From Streptomyces sp. SM10 (GTDB lineage Bacteria > Actinomycetota > Actinomycetes > Streptomycetales > Streptomycetaceae): DNA of 64,000 bases. Shown here piece by piece: positions 24,638 to 33,150 of the stretch. Location of the stretch: positions 124,001 to 188,000 of the forward strand of contig NZ_NEUF01000068.1 in the NCBI RefSeq assembly GCF_002910915.1, written 5' to 3'. Below the pieces are notes generated by a model, which saw only the letters and a list, made by a program, of their open reading frames with translations, searched no databases and was not told where the DNA came from. The position numbers and the translations under genes were made by a program. The stretch's first letter is position 1. Every line of letters starts with the position of its first letter.

Positions 24638-25582
24638 ATGCACCACCCTCGCACCTGTCGCACCTGTTCGGACTGCTCGCCGGAGCAGTGCTCTGCATGG
24701 CACGCGGTGCTGCCGCGGCCATGGTCACACCTTCCGGATGCGCCCCCCGTACGCACGGTGGAGAACAGCACCGCGCATCAGCGGGGCGGCGTCTTCCGGT
24801 AGGTCGTTCCGCCGGCGACCGTCCGGTCGGGACACACGCGACGAGTGCACGCTCACCGGGCGGCTCCCCCTCCGGCGTGGGATCGCCCCTCGCGTCCGGT
24901 GCGTCCGGGCTCGACAGCACGCCCAGCACCACGGATCCGACCGGCTCCACCGGTCCGGCGGCTCCCCCGTCCCCGTAGCGGTACGCCCGAACCGGGCGTC
25001 CGGAGAACCGAGCTCGTCGAGCACGCCTCTGCGCGGGCCGCACACCCGTACCGCCCTCATGCACCCGGAGAAGGAGTACCCGTTTGGCCTGAGCACAGTG
25101 ACCGCATCACGCGGACAAGAGGAAGGCATCCACGGACGCCCACCTCCCGGAGCCGGGACCAGTCACCGATCCCGGCCGAACAGGCCCTGTCCCAGGGCTG
25201 GTTCACCTCATCCCGACCAGTACGCCGGCGGCACCCGCCACCGGCTCCGGCCACCAGGACCGCGGGCGCGCAGGACCGCCCGTCACCTCGTGGCATGTCG
25301 ACCACTCCCCCGTCCGTGCGAACGAGAACTGCTGCACCCTCCCGCTCGCACCGGTCACGCCGACACCCCCTCACCACGGGCGGGATCGGCGAGCTCCCCT
25401 GCCCCCACCGGCTTCGCCGACCGGGTCGCGCCGGGGTTCGACGACCGCGGGCCTCTCTCCACCGGACGGACCTGCAACACCTGGGACCTCTCCACGGCCC
25501 GTCCTTGATCAGCGACTACGACGGTACCCCCACCCCGTACGGAATCGGGCTGCGTGATCACCCGCGCGCCCTCGACAGCTGA
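24638..25582 (+). pseudogene. Decayed secreted glycoside hydrolase (probable cellulase)
   Basis: An AAGGAG lies seven bases before the ATG. In a shifted frame the sequence has a signal-peptide-like core (HLFGLLAGAVLCMARGAAAA), then, in that same frame, a Ser/Thr/Pro linker-like tail (STPSTTDPTGSTGPAAPPSP) that runs into a stop. Near the right end, a different frame closes with DYDGTPTPYGIGLRDHPRAL, which resembles the end of bacterial GH5-type cellulases. Its stop is 15 bases from the GH6 start. No catalytic core is readable. The CebR-type box upstream and the GH6 gene behind it suggest a lost cellulase at the head of the operon. The family assignment is tentative. Confidence 0.4.
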
Positions 25583-25597
25583 GGAAACGGATTTCGC

Positions 25598-27352
25598 ATG
25601 AGCCGCACGAGCCGCACCACCCTGCGCCGATCCCGGACGGCGCTCATCGCCGCGGGCGCACTCGTCGCCGCAGCCGCGGGCTCCGCCGCCGCGGTGGCCC
25701 CTTTCGGAGCCTCTGCCGCAGCGGCGGCAGGCTGCACCGTCGACTACAAGATCCAGAACCAGTGGAACGGCGGGCTCACCGCCGCGGTGAGCGTCACGAA
25801 CACGGGTGACGCCGTCTCCAGCTGGCAGCTGGAGTGGTCGTTCGCCGGCAGCGAGAAGATCAGCCAGGGCTGGAACGCCACGGTCTCGCAGAGCGGCGCC
25901 GCCGTCACCGCGAAGAGCCTCTCCTACAACGGCGCTCTCGCCACCGGCGCCTCCGCCTCCTTCGGCTTCAACGCGTCGGGCGACGGCAACAGCGCCGTTC
26001 CCGCGACCTTCAAGCTGAACGGCGTCACCTGCAACGGCGGCACCACGGACCCGACCGATCCGACCGACCCCACGGACCCGCCCACCGATCCGCCCGCGGG
26101 CAGCCGCGTCGACAACCCGTACGAGGGTGCCAAGGTCTATGTGAACCCGGAGTGGTCGGCGAACGCGGCCGCCGAGCCGGGCGGCAGCCGGGTGGCCGAT
26201 CAGCCGACGGGCGTCTGGCTCGACCGTATCGCCGCCATCGAGGGCGCCAACGGCACCATGGGCCTGCGTGACCACCTGGATGAGGCCCTGACCCAGAAGG
26301 GGTCCGGCGAACTCGTCGTCCAGCTGGTCATCTACAACCTCCCCGGACGGGACTGCTCGGCTCTCTCTTCGAACGGCGAGCTCGGTCCGACCGAGATCGG
26401 CCGCTACAAGACGGAGTACATCGACCCGATCGCCGCGATCCTGGCCGACTCGAAGTACGCCGGCCTGCGCATCGTCACCACCGTCGAGATCGACTCCCTG
26501 CCCAACCTGGTCACCAACACCGGCAGCCGCCCCACGGCGACCCCGGCCTGTGACGTCATGAAGGCCAACGGGAACTACGAGAAGGGTGTCGGCTACGCGC
26601 TCAACAAGCTCGGCGACGCCCCCAACGTCTACAACTACATCGACGCGGGGCACCACGGCTGGATCGGCTGGGACGACAACTTCGGCCCCTCCGCCGACAT
26701 CTTCAAGATCGCGGCCACGTCCGAGGGCGCGACGCTCGACGACGTGCACGGCTTCATCGTGAACACGGCCAACTACGGCGCCACGAAGGAGACCAACTTC
26801 ACCATCGACGACGCGGTCAACGGGACGTCCGTACGCCAGTCGAAGTGGGTGGACTGGAACCGCTACACGGACGAGCAGTCCTTCGCGCAGGCCTTCCGCA
26901 CCGAGCTGGTCTCGGTCGGCTTCAAGTCCGGCATCGGCATGCTGATCGACACCTCGCGCAACGGCTGGGGAGGCACGAACCGGCCGACCGGGCCGGGCGC
27001 GACGACCAGCGTCGACACCTATGTGGACGGCGGACGGTACGACCGCCGCATCCACCTCGGGAACTGGTGCAACCAGGCCGGAGCCGGCCTCGGCGAACGG
27101 CCGAAGGCGGCCCCGGCGGCAGGCATCGACGCCTACGTCTGGATGAAGCCCCCGGGGGAGTCGGACGGCTCCAGCAAGGAGATCCCGAACAACGAGGGCA
27201 AGGGATTCGACCGGATGTGCGACCCGACCTACACGGGCAACGCCCGTAACGGCAACAACCTGTCCGGAGCGCTGCCCGACGCCCCGGTCTCCGGCCAGTG
27301 GTTCTCCGCCCAGTTCCAGGAGCTCATGAAGAACGCCTACCCGGCGCTCTAG
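25598..27352 (+). CDS. Secreted GH6 cellulase (cellobiohydrolase type) with N-terminal CBM2
   Basis: This 584-residue exported enzyme degrades cellulose by inverting hydrolysis. A signal peptide (to about residue 44) is followed by CBM2 (GCTVDYKIQNQWNGGLTAAV to FKLNGVTCNGG), a TDP-repeat linker (TDPTDPTDPTDPPTDPP), and a GH6 catalytic domain. The domain begins DNPYEGAKVYVNPEWSANAA and includes VTTVEIDSLPNLVTN, which holds a conserved active-site Asp, and AGHHGWIGWDDN. Its size, with long loops, fits exo-acting bacterial GH6 enzymes rather than the shorter endoglucanases. GAGGAA precedes the ATG. Transcription probably starts upstream of the decayed gene, under the imperfect CebR box. Confidence 0.93.
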   Translation: MSRTSRTTLRRSRTALIAAGALVAAAAGSAAAVAPFGASAAAAAGCTVDYKIQNQWNGGLTAAVSVTNTGDAVSSWQLEWSFAGSEKISQGWNATVSQSGAAVTAKSLSYNGALATGASASFGFNASGDGNSAVPATFKLNGVTCNGGTTDPTDPTDPTDPPTDPPAGSRVDNPYEGAKVYVNPEWSANAAAEPGGSRVADQPTGVWLDRIAAIEGANGTMGLRDHLDEALTQKGSGELVVQLVIYNLPGRDCSALSSNGELGPTEIGRYKTEYIDPIAAILADSKYAGLRIVTTVEIDSLPNLVTNTGSRPTATPACDVMKANGNYEKGVGYALNKLGDAPNVYNYIDAGHHGWIGWDDNFGPSADIFKIAATSEGATLDDVHGFIVNTANYGATKETNFTIDDAVNGTSVRQSKWVDWNRYTDEQSFAQAFRTELVSVGFKSGIGMLIDTSRNGWGGTNRPTGPGATTSVDTYVDGGRYDRRIHLGNWCNQAGAGLGERPKAAPAAGIDAYVWMKPPGESDGSSKEIPNNEGKGFDRMCDPTYTGNARNGNNLSGALPDAPVSGQWFSAQFQELMKNAYPAL

Positions 27353-27387
27353 GGTCCTCGGTCCGGATCAGGCCGGATCCGGGAGCC

Positions 27388-27449
27388 GGGCCCGGCGCGT
27401 GCCGCCGCAGGCGACGGACGACGACGCCTCGAACGCACGCGCCGGGCCC
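27388..27449 (+). terminator. Long-stem terminator after the GH6 gene
   Basis: A 15-bp perfect stem (arms at 27388-27402 and 27435-27449, G/C-rich with a GCGCGTGC core) encloses a 32-base loop. It begins 36 bases past the GH6 stop and lies before the convergent VanZ gene. Confidence 0.65.
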
Positions 27450-27516
27450 CGCGAGAGAACCTGACGATCCACTACCGCGCGCCACGTCGGCGGGCTCCGG
27501 GCGCTCCCCCGCCCGG

Positions 27517-28317
27517 CTACTCCCGGCGGGTGCGCCACCTGTCGACCAGAGCGCGTCCGCGAGCCACCGGCGCGGACGCGCTCCGGCGTGCGGCCGGCTC
27601 GTCGGAACTCCGGCCCAGCCGCGCCCTCACCCCGGTCTTCGACGGGGCGGCGGGCTTGGCCTTCGTACCGGACCGCGCCTTGGTGCCGGGCTTGGCCTGC
27701 GCCCCGGACGTGGCCTTCGCCCCTGCTCCGGACTTCTCTCCCGCGGCCGGCTTCGCCTTCCTCCTGGAGGCCGGCTCGGCCGTGTCCGAGGTCCGGGGCG
27801 CGGTCCTCGCCCCCTTCGCCGGCGCCGGATCGTCGGAGAGGGCATGGTAGCGACGGCTGACGCGCCGGCCGATCACGAGGTAACCCAGCAGCGCGCCGGA
27901 CGTGTTGAGGATGACGTCATCGATGTCGAACGCCCGCCCCGCCACGAGCGCGCCCTGCGTGAGCTCGACGACCGCGATGACCAGTACGGTCAGCACGGTC
28001 ATCCGGAGCATCCGGAGCCGGCGCGGCACCAGGATCGGCAGCAGGACACCGAACGGTGCGCCGAGCAGGAGATTTCCCCCCGCCTGTTTGCACGCGGCGA
28101 GGAAGGTGTAGTCCTCGGCGTACTGCCGCAGGGACCTCCCCGGCTTCAGATTGGACGTGACGATGTCCTCCGACGCGGGCGACGGCGTGAGCGTCACCTT
28201 CGCCAGGACCACCGAGAACGCCACCAGCGCCAGGAACGCCGCGGCCAACGCTGCCGCGCGCAGCAGAAGACGTCCTGTACCTCTGCGTCGTGCACTACCA
28301 TTCGCCTCTGCTGTCAT
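27517..28317 (-). CDS. VanZ-family membrane protein with long basic tail
   Basis: This 266-residue protein has about four membrane segments in its first 160 residues and the VanZ core CKQAGGNLLLGAPFGVLLPI and VVELTQGALVAGRAFDIDDVILNTSG (quoted in parts), whose Glu and Asp residues are conserved. VanZ proteins have been linked to teicoplanin resistance and lipid handling, but most are uncharacterised. Unusually, the last 100 residues are a Lys/Ala/Gly/Pro low-complexity tail with GAKATSGAQAKPGTKARSG-type repeats. It is divergent from a TPR gene, with 58 bases between starts. Confidence 0.8.
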   Translation of the reverse strand: MTAEANGSARRRGTGRLLLRAAALAAAFLALVAFSVVLAKVTLTPSPASEDIVTSNLKPGRSLRQYAEDYTFLAACKQAGGNLLLGAPFGVLLPILVPRRLRMLRMTVLTVLVIAVVELTQGALVAGRAFDIDDVILNTSGALLGYLVIGRRVSRRYHALSDDPAPAKGARTAPRTSDTAEPASRRKAKPAAGEKSGAGAKATSGAQAKPGTKARSGTKAKPAAPSKTGVRARLGRSSDEPAARRSASAPVARGRALVDRWRTRRE

Positions 28318-28375
28318 GGCGGAACGGATGCCCCCAACCCCGCCGGCCACACCCTGGGGGTGCGAGCATGTGCGC

Positions 28376-28876
28376 ATGAGCGCACAGAAGAAGGACGAAC
28401 TGCTGGCGGAGGCCGTGCGGCTGCGGGAACAGGGCCACCCGGAGCAGGCCAGGGAACGTCTCCTCTCCCTCACCGCCGCGTTCCCCGACGCGGCCGACGT
28501 CGCCTATCAGACCGCGTGGGTCCATGATGTGCTCGGCTTGGAGGCCGAGGCCGTGCCGTACTACGAGCGCTGCCTCCAGGGGGACGGGCTCAGCGGCGTG
28601 GACCGCCACGGGGCGCTCCTGGGGCTCGGCAGTACCTACCGCGTCCTGGGCAGGTTCGGTCAGGCCGTCGAGACGCTCCGACGGGGCGTCTCCGAGTTTC
28701 CTGACGACGGAGCTCTGCGGACCTTCCTGTCCATGGCCCTGTTCAACACGGGCGAGCATCACGAGGCCATGCAGCTTCTGCTGCGGCTGGTGGCGACCAC
28801 GAGCGACAGTCCGGGGGTGCAGGCGTACCGGCCCGCCATCGAGCACTACGCGGCGGATCTCACGCAGACCGTGTGA
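28376..28876 (+). CDS. Tetratricopeptide-repeat protein
   Basis: This 166-residue soluble protein consists of TPR helices: EAVRLREQGHPEQARERLLS, AYQTAWVHDVLGLEAEAVPY, GLGSTYRVLGRFGQAVETLR and TFLSMALFNTGEHHEAMQLL. It resembles the small streptomycete 'tetratricopeptide repeat' proteins used as protein-interaction modules. The conserved ending LVATTSDSPGVQAYRPAIEH suggests one particular subfamily. No partner is encoded alongside. An upstream ATG is followed by an immediate stop, so this ATG is the first usable one. The ribosome-binding site is weak. Confidence 0.8.
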   Translation: MSAQKKDELLAEAVRLREQGHPEQARERLLSLTAAFPDAADVAYQTAWVHDVLGLEAEAVPYYERCLQGDGLSGVDRHGALLGLGSTYRVLGRFGQAVETLRRGVSEFPDDGALRTFLSMALFNTGEHHEAMQLLLRLVATTSDSPGVQAYRPAIEHYAADLTQTV

Positions 28877-28951
28877 GCGCAGACCATGGGGCGCGGCCGC
28901 GACCGGCGGCACCCACGGGCGTCGCGCCGTACCCACCCCGGAAAAGGGGGA

Positions 28952-28984
28952 GCCCCGGCCGGATCGGGGGAATCCAGCCGGGGC
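28952..28984 (+). terminator. Hairpin with 13-bp stem (one mismatch)
   Basis: GCCCCGGCCGGAT pairs with its near-complement over a seven-base loop, 75 bases after the TPR stop. It lies between convergent genes and could act in both directions. Confidence 0.6.
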
Positions 28985-29157
28985 GGCTTGTGTGCGGGGG
29001 TGAAGGCGGACCACGTCCGGCCGGTCACTCCCACGTATAGGTGAACGATAAACCACCATCCACCGTTCCCGTGAACCCACCCCCCGCCATGTGATCCACA
29101 CCACGACTACGCAGGCCGCGAGCTCGTTCGGTGGCGGGACGGCGATGACGTGGACGG

Positions 29158-29322
29158 TCAGCGGGCCTCACGGAACACGACGTGGCGCCCTGCGGCCGGG
29201 TCGAACTTGCGCAGCTCCAGCCGGTCGGGGTCGTTGCGCCGGCTCTTCCTCGTCACATAGGTGTGGCCGGTTCCGGCCGTCGACCGGAGCAGGACGACGG
29301 GCCTTGTCTCACTGCGCGCCAT
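29158..29322 (-). CDS. rpmG: 50S ribosomal protein L33, cysteine-free paralogue
   Basis: This 54-residue protein is L33: [20 protein letters not shown] then [20 protein letters not shown] and a C-terminal HVVFREAR. The two CxxC zinc-ribbon pairs found in zinc-binding L33 are absent, so this is the C-minus type. In Streptomyces, C-minus ribosomal proteins are generally induced under zinc starvation by derepression of Zur. A GAAAACGA half-site resembling Zur boxes lies on this strand about 50 bases upstream. The other C-minus ribosomal genes that often cluster with it are not adjacent. Confidence 0.9.
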   Translation of the reverse strand: MARSETRPVVLLRSTAGTGHTYVTRKSRRNDPDRLELRKFDPAAGRHVVFREAR

Positions 29323-29844
29323 TGAGGCCTCCAGGGGGATGACGACCCCGACCCTGGATGGGAATGGGTGTCGTTTTCCTTTATGACTCACACAACGGGG
29401 GGAGGTGCGTCGGCATTCCCGCCGACGGGCACCCCCGGAGCGCGGCACCCCCGCCCCTCGCCCACACCCCTTCCGAACGAGCACTCGACACACACCCGGA
29501 CCAGCGCCGAACACGCGGTCGACCTGGTCGCGCAACCGGTCGCGAAGGTCACCGATCCGCGGCCTCGCGCGACTCCGCATATGCCCTGCTCCCGGCCGGT
29601 GCGAGCCGTGCGGGACCGCACGCGCGGGCGTACGCCGGACTGCTCACGCCGGGTGACTTGCGTCAACTCCCCGCCAGGGGCAAGGGTGTTCGGCGGACCC
29701 ACACCCCACCCCGCCGATGGCATATGCCGGAAGCAAGAACGTGTCGAGTGTTGCCAAACCCCTTACGGGGCCCCCCAGCCTGTGCCACAGTCGTGGTCGG
29801 TCCACCCCCACGAACCGGCCGTACCGCCTGTATCGGAGTACCAG
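29323..29844. other. Intergenic region with divergent promoters; possible Zur half-site
   Basis: No gene is evident in these 522 bases. TCGTTTTC at 29371-29378, read on the minus strand as GAAAACGA, is a candidate Zur half-site for rpmG. A GGCATATGCC palindrome lies at 29719-29728 and a small CCCC-TTAC-GGGG hairpin near 29760, both upstream of the phosphatase gene. Confidence 0.4.
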
Positions 29845-31281
29845 ATGCCGTCCCATCTGTTTGCGGACCGCCCCGCCCCACAACCTCCCGAGCGGGACGC
29901 CGTCGACGCGCTGATCAACCGGACGCGGCTCCTGCGCGGCGACGTGGACGCGGTGCGGCGCGACACCTCGGTGACCACCGACGACGACGATCCCCGGCTG
30001 CGGTGGCAGCGGGCGCTCTGCGAGCTCGCCGTCCACCAGCTCGACGACCTGGGCGAACATCTGGGGCAGCTGCGGGACGGGATCCCCGACTCGGCGGCCG
30101 CCGAGCCCACGGGAGAGGCTGGCTCACGGACGCCGTACGAGCCGCCGACGGGTTCGCTCCTCAGCCGCGTGGGCAGCGCCGAGTGGAATCTGCTCACCGA
30201 CGAGGTCAGCTGGTCCGACGAGCTGTACCAGATCTTCGGCAGGGAACCGGGGACGGGAGCGCTGTCACTCGACGAGCTGCCGTCCGTCCTCCTCGCGGAG
30301 GACCAGCCCGTCCTGACGTCCATGGTCACCGACTGCCTGGTGGACGGCCGGCCGATAGACGGCGAATTCCGGATCCTGCTGCCCGACGGCGCCATGCGGA
30401 CGCTGCACATGACGGGCGAGCCCGTTCTCGACTCCGAAGGCTGCACCGCCTCCATGTGGGCTGTCCTGCGCGATGTCAGCCGGCTGCGGCGCGGTCAGCA
30501 CGTCGTGGGCCGGACACAGGACACGCTGCGGCGCCAGGAGCACATGGCCCGCGCCGAACACCGGATCGCGGTGGAACTCCAGGAGGCCGTTCTGCCGCCG
30601 TGGCGCGGATCTCTGCCGATACCCGGCCGGGGGGCGAGCGGCCTGGACGTCGCCGCTCACTACCTGCCGTCGGGTTCGAGCGAGCTGATCGGCGGCGACT
30701 GGTACGACGCGCTGCCACTCCCCGACGGCAAGACCCTGCTCACCGTCGGTGACCTCACCGGCCACGGGATCCCCGCGACCTCGGCCATGGCCATGCTGCT
30801 CGGCGCGTTGCGAGGCATGGCCATGGCGGGAGTGGAGCCGGGCCAGGTGATGGGCCATCTGAACCAGCTGATCGAATGCTCGCCGCAGCCTGCGTTGGGA
30901 AGCGCCGTATGCTGCCGCTTCGATCCGGCGACCGGCACACTCGTCTGGGCACAGGCAGGCCACCCCGCGCCGCTGCTGTTCCGCAACGGCGTAGGGCGTC
31001 CTCTGCCCGCGCCGGACGGAGTGCTGCTCGGTGCGGCATCCGGAGTGACCTACGAGCAGGACCACGTGGAGCTGCGGCCCGGCGACGTGCTCGTCCTGCA
31101 CACCGACGGACTGACTCGGCAGAGCGACCGCGCCACCGGCCCGGACGCCCTGCTGGAGCTGGCGCCCCGCTTCGCGCAGGCCGACACGGCACAGGACTGC
31201 GCACGGATCGTGGTCGAGGAGCTCGGTGCGGCTGAACGGCTCGACGACGCATGCGTCCTGGTTGCCCGCGTCGAAGCCTGA
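29845..31281 (+). CDS. PAS-domain PP2C/SpoIIE-type Ser/Thr phosphatase
   Basis: This 478-residue cytoplasmic protein has a helical N-terminus and a PAS-like sensor (VGSAEWNLLTDEVSWSDELY to VLRDVSRLRRG, about residues 105-215). A coiled segment (RRQEHMARAEHRIAVELQEA) leads into a PP2C/RsbU phosphatase domain (about residues 250-475). Metal-binding motifs are SELIGGDWYDALPLPDGKTL, LTVGDLTGHGIPATSAMAML and VLVLHTDGLTRQ, with a final LDDACVLVARVE Asp. Such proteins dephosphorylate anti-anti-sigma factors in partner-switching cascades. No anti-sigma or STAS gene is nearby, so its partner lies elsewhere. GGAGT sits five bases before the ATG. Confidence 0.88.
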   Translation: MPSHLFADRPAPQPPERDAVDALINRTRLLRGDVDAVRRDTSVTTDDDDPRLRWQRALCELAVHQLDDLGEHLGQLRDGIPDSAAAEPTGEAGSRTPYEPPTGSLLSRVGSAEWNLLTDEVSWSDELYQIFGREPGTGALSLDELPSVLLAEDQPVLTSMVTDCLVDGRPIDGEFRILLPDGAMRTLHMTGEPVLDSEGCTASMWAVLRDVSRLRRGQHVVGRTQDTLRRQEHMARAEHRIAVELQEAVLPPWRGSLPIPGRGASGLDVAAHYLPSGSSELIGGDWYDALPLPDGKTLLTVGDLTGHGIPATSAMAMLLGALRGMAMAGVEPGQVMGHLNQLIECSPQPALGSAVCCRFDPATGTLVWAQAGHPAPLLFRNGVGRPLPAPDGVLLGAASGVTYEQDHVELRPGDVLVLHTDGLTRQSDRATGPDALLELAPRFAQADTAQDCARIVVEELGAAERLDDACVLVARVEA

Positions 31282-31422
31282 GGGAGTGACCCGCCGTCCC
31301 GAAGCACCATGGTGGCGGCCCTTCAGGGAGTTCCGGAACGTCGAGCCCCTGATCGCCCACCGGCACAGCCGACCCGCCCACCGGGGACCGCCGTCGTCCC
31401 GCGCTCGGCCGGGGGACCCGGA

Positions 31423-32919
31423 TCAGATCCGGGACTCCTTGGCCTTCTTGTTCGAGGCGCTCGGCGGCAGGGCGAGCTCGATCTCCTCACGCAGGTCCTC
31501 GATCTTGGCGTACCCGGCGAACTGGCCGGTGAGCCGGTACATCTCCCGCAGCCGGTCCCATGTGCGGTGCGATGAGGTCTCCCCCATCGACACCAGGGCG
31601 AGACGTGCGTACCGGTCGGCCTGCTCCGGGTCGTCGGCGATGAAGCACGCCGACGCCAGCGAGATGTAGTCGAAGATCTTGGATCGCTGGCGGCCGTTTA
31701 TCCGCAGATCGAGAGCCTGCTTCGCGTGGCGCTGAGCGGTCGAGGCCGCGGCCGGGTCGTGCTCGGCAAGCGTACGAAAGGCCAGGGCCTGCATCCCGTG
31801 CATGTCCGCCTCGTCGAACATCTGCATCCAGCTCGGCGGCGGCACATCGCCCTTGTCCGACACGAAGAGCTCCTCGGCCTCGCCGAGTGTGCGCCGCATG
31901 GCCTGCCCACGGCCCATGGACGCCTGCGCCCAGGCCTCGATGGTGTGCAGCATCGCCCGGGTACGCGGCAGGGTCTCCTCACCCGAACCGGACTTGGCGA
32001 GCTTCATCAGGTCCAGCGCGTCGTCCGGCCGGCCGAGGTGGACCATCTGCCGGGCGGCCCGGGAGAGCGCCTCGCCCGCACGTGGCCGGTCGCCGCCCTC
32101 ACGCGCCGCGTGCGCCGCGATCACGAAGTACTTCTGGGCTGTGGGTTCGAGGCCGACGTCGTGGGACATCCAGCCGGCGAGGACCGCAAGGTTGGCGGCG
32201 ACGCCCCAGAGACGTCGCTGAAGGTGCTCGGGGTGGTGGTAGGCGAGCATGCCGCCCACTTCGTTGAGCTGCCCCACGACGGCCTTGCGCTGGAGTCCGC
32301 CGCCTCTCGAGGCGTCCCAGGCCCGGAACACCTCGACCGAGCGCTCGAGCGCCTCGATCTCCTCGGAACCGATGGGGGCGGCCTCGTAGAGGTCGAAGCC
32401 GGCGTTGTCGGCGTACATGGGGTCGTTGAGGCGTGGAGCCCGGGCCGCCGGAGCGGGCTCCGAGTGAAGCCAGTCGTACATGGCGCCGGTGAGAGCTGAG
32501 CCGGCGGCGAGCACCGCGCCCGCACCCACCAAGCCGCGTCGGTTGAGCATGAGGTCCATTCCCGTGAATTCGGTGAGGACCGCTGCCGTCCGTTCGGGCG
32601 CCCACGGCAATCCGTCGGGATTCTCTTCCGTCCCGGCATTTCGCCGCTTCCCCACACGCCCGCGCCGGCCGAACCCGAGGTCCTCGATGGTCACGACACG
32701 GCCGAGCCGCTCGGTGAACAGAGCTGCCAGCACTTCGGGCACGGGATCGCGGGGGGACTCCCCCATGTCGATCCAACGCCTCACCCGCGAGGTGTCGGTG
32801 GCCAGTTGGAGGTGGCCCATGGCCGCCGCCTGTCTGTTCACCATTCTCGCGAGTTCCCCCTTGGACCAGCCGGCGAGGCCGAACAGGTCGGAAAGGCGGG
32901 TGTTGGGTTCTCCGGTCAC
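31423..32919 (-). CDS. nsdA: NsdA-type TPR regulator of development and antibiotic production
   Basis: This 498-residue protein is very close in pattern to NsdA, a negative regulator of sporulation and antibiotic synthesis in S. coelicolor. The N-terminus RLSDLFGLAGWSKGELARMV and ATDTSRVRRWIDMGESPRDP is a putative DNA-binding helix-turn-helix. From about residue 190 onward it is TPR-like alpha-helix (GGLQRKAVVGQLNEVGGMLA, YFVIAAHAAREGGDRPRAGE). A central hydrophobic stretch, RGLVGAGAVLAAGSALTGAM, is also conserved. Paralogues exist in streptomycetes, so orthology is likely but not proven. The promoter region shared with the divergent gene holds CGCCAGGG repeats. Confidence 0.8.
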   Translation of the reverse strand: MTGEPNTRLSDLFGLAGWSKGELARMVNRQAAAMGHLQLATDTSRVRRWIDMGESPRDPVPEVLAALFTERLGRVVTIEDLGFGRRGRVGKRRNAGTEENPDGLPWAPERTAAVLTEFTGMDLMLNRRGLVGAGAVLAAGSALTGAMYDWLHSEPAPAARAPRLNDPMYADNAGFDLYEAAPIGSEEIEALERSVEVFRAWDASRGGGLQRKAVVGQLNEVGGMLAYHHPEHLQRRLWGVAANLAVLAGWMSHDVGLEPTAQKYFVIAAHAAREGGDRPRAGEALSRAARQMVHLGRPDDALDLMKLAKSGSGEETLPRTRAMLHTIEAWAQASMGRGQAMRRTLGEAEELFVSDKGDVPPPSWMQMFDEADMHGMQALAFRTLAEHDPAAASTAQRHAKQALDLRINGRQRSKIFDYISLASACFIADDPEQADRYARLALVSMGETSSHRTWDRLREMYRLTGQFAGYAKIEDLREEIELALPPSASNKKAKESRI

Positions 32920-32957
32920 GTCAAGCCCCCAGGTTCTCGGCTGACTTGACCCTAGCC

Positions 32958-33000
32958 CCCTGGCGGATGCCCGGCGAATATTCGCCAGGGTTCGCCAGGG
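32958..33000. promoter_or_regulatory. CGCCAGGG repeats upstream of nsdA
   Basis: Two adjacent direct copies of TTCGCCAGGG occupy 32981-33000, and an inverted copy CCCTGGCG lies at 32958-32965, giving a dyad plus tandem arrangement. It begins 39 bases before the nsdA start codon. The binding protein is unknown; NsdA itself is one possibility. Confidence 0.5.
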
Positions 33001-33150
33001 GTCGCTAGATGTTGTGCCACCCGCGCTCCGGTGTCAGGTAGGAATGCGCCACCCCGCCCGGCAGCCCTAGGTACTCCCCAGGGTGCCGAACGGCCGCCGG
33101 CCGGGGCGGCGCACGCAACTTGTCGGCGCACGAAGGGATCTGTCTCGCCC

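Noticed and set aside
24638..24690. Cysteine-rich peptide beginning MHHPRTCRTCSDCS as a real small protein
   Set aside because: It has a good ribosome-binding site, but the cysteines come from a frame out of step with the signal-peptide-like sequence and there is no family support; better explained as the frameshifted start of a decayed gene.
24636..25377. Minus-strand frames in the gap between the cellulase genes
   Set aside because: Arg/Pro/Gly-rich with no similarity; they overlap the CebR-type promoter region and the relic read on the plus strand.
25355..27055. A 566-codon frame opposite the GH6 gene
   Set aside because: Low-complexity Val/Gly/Arg sequence that follows the codons of the GH6 gene; not a real protein.
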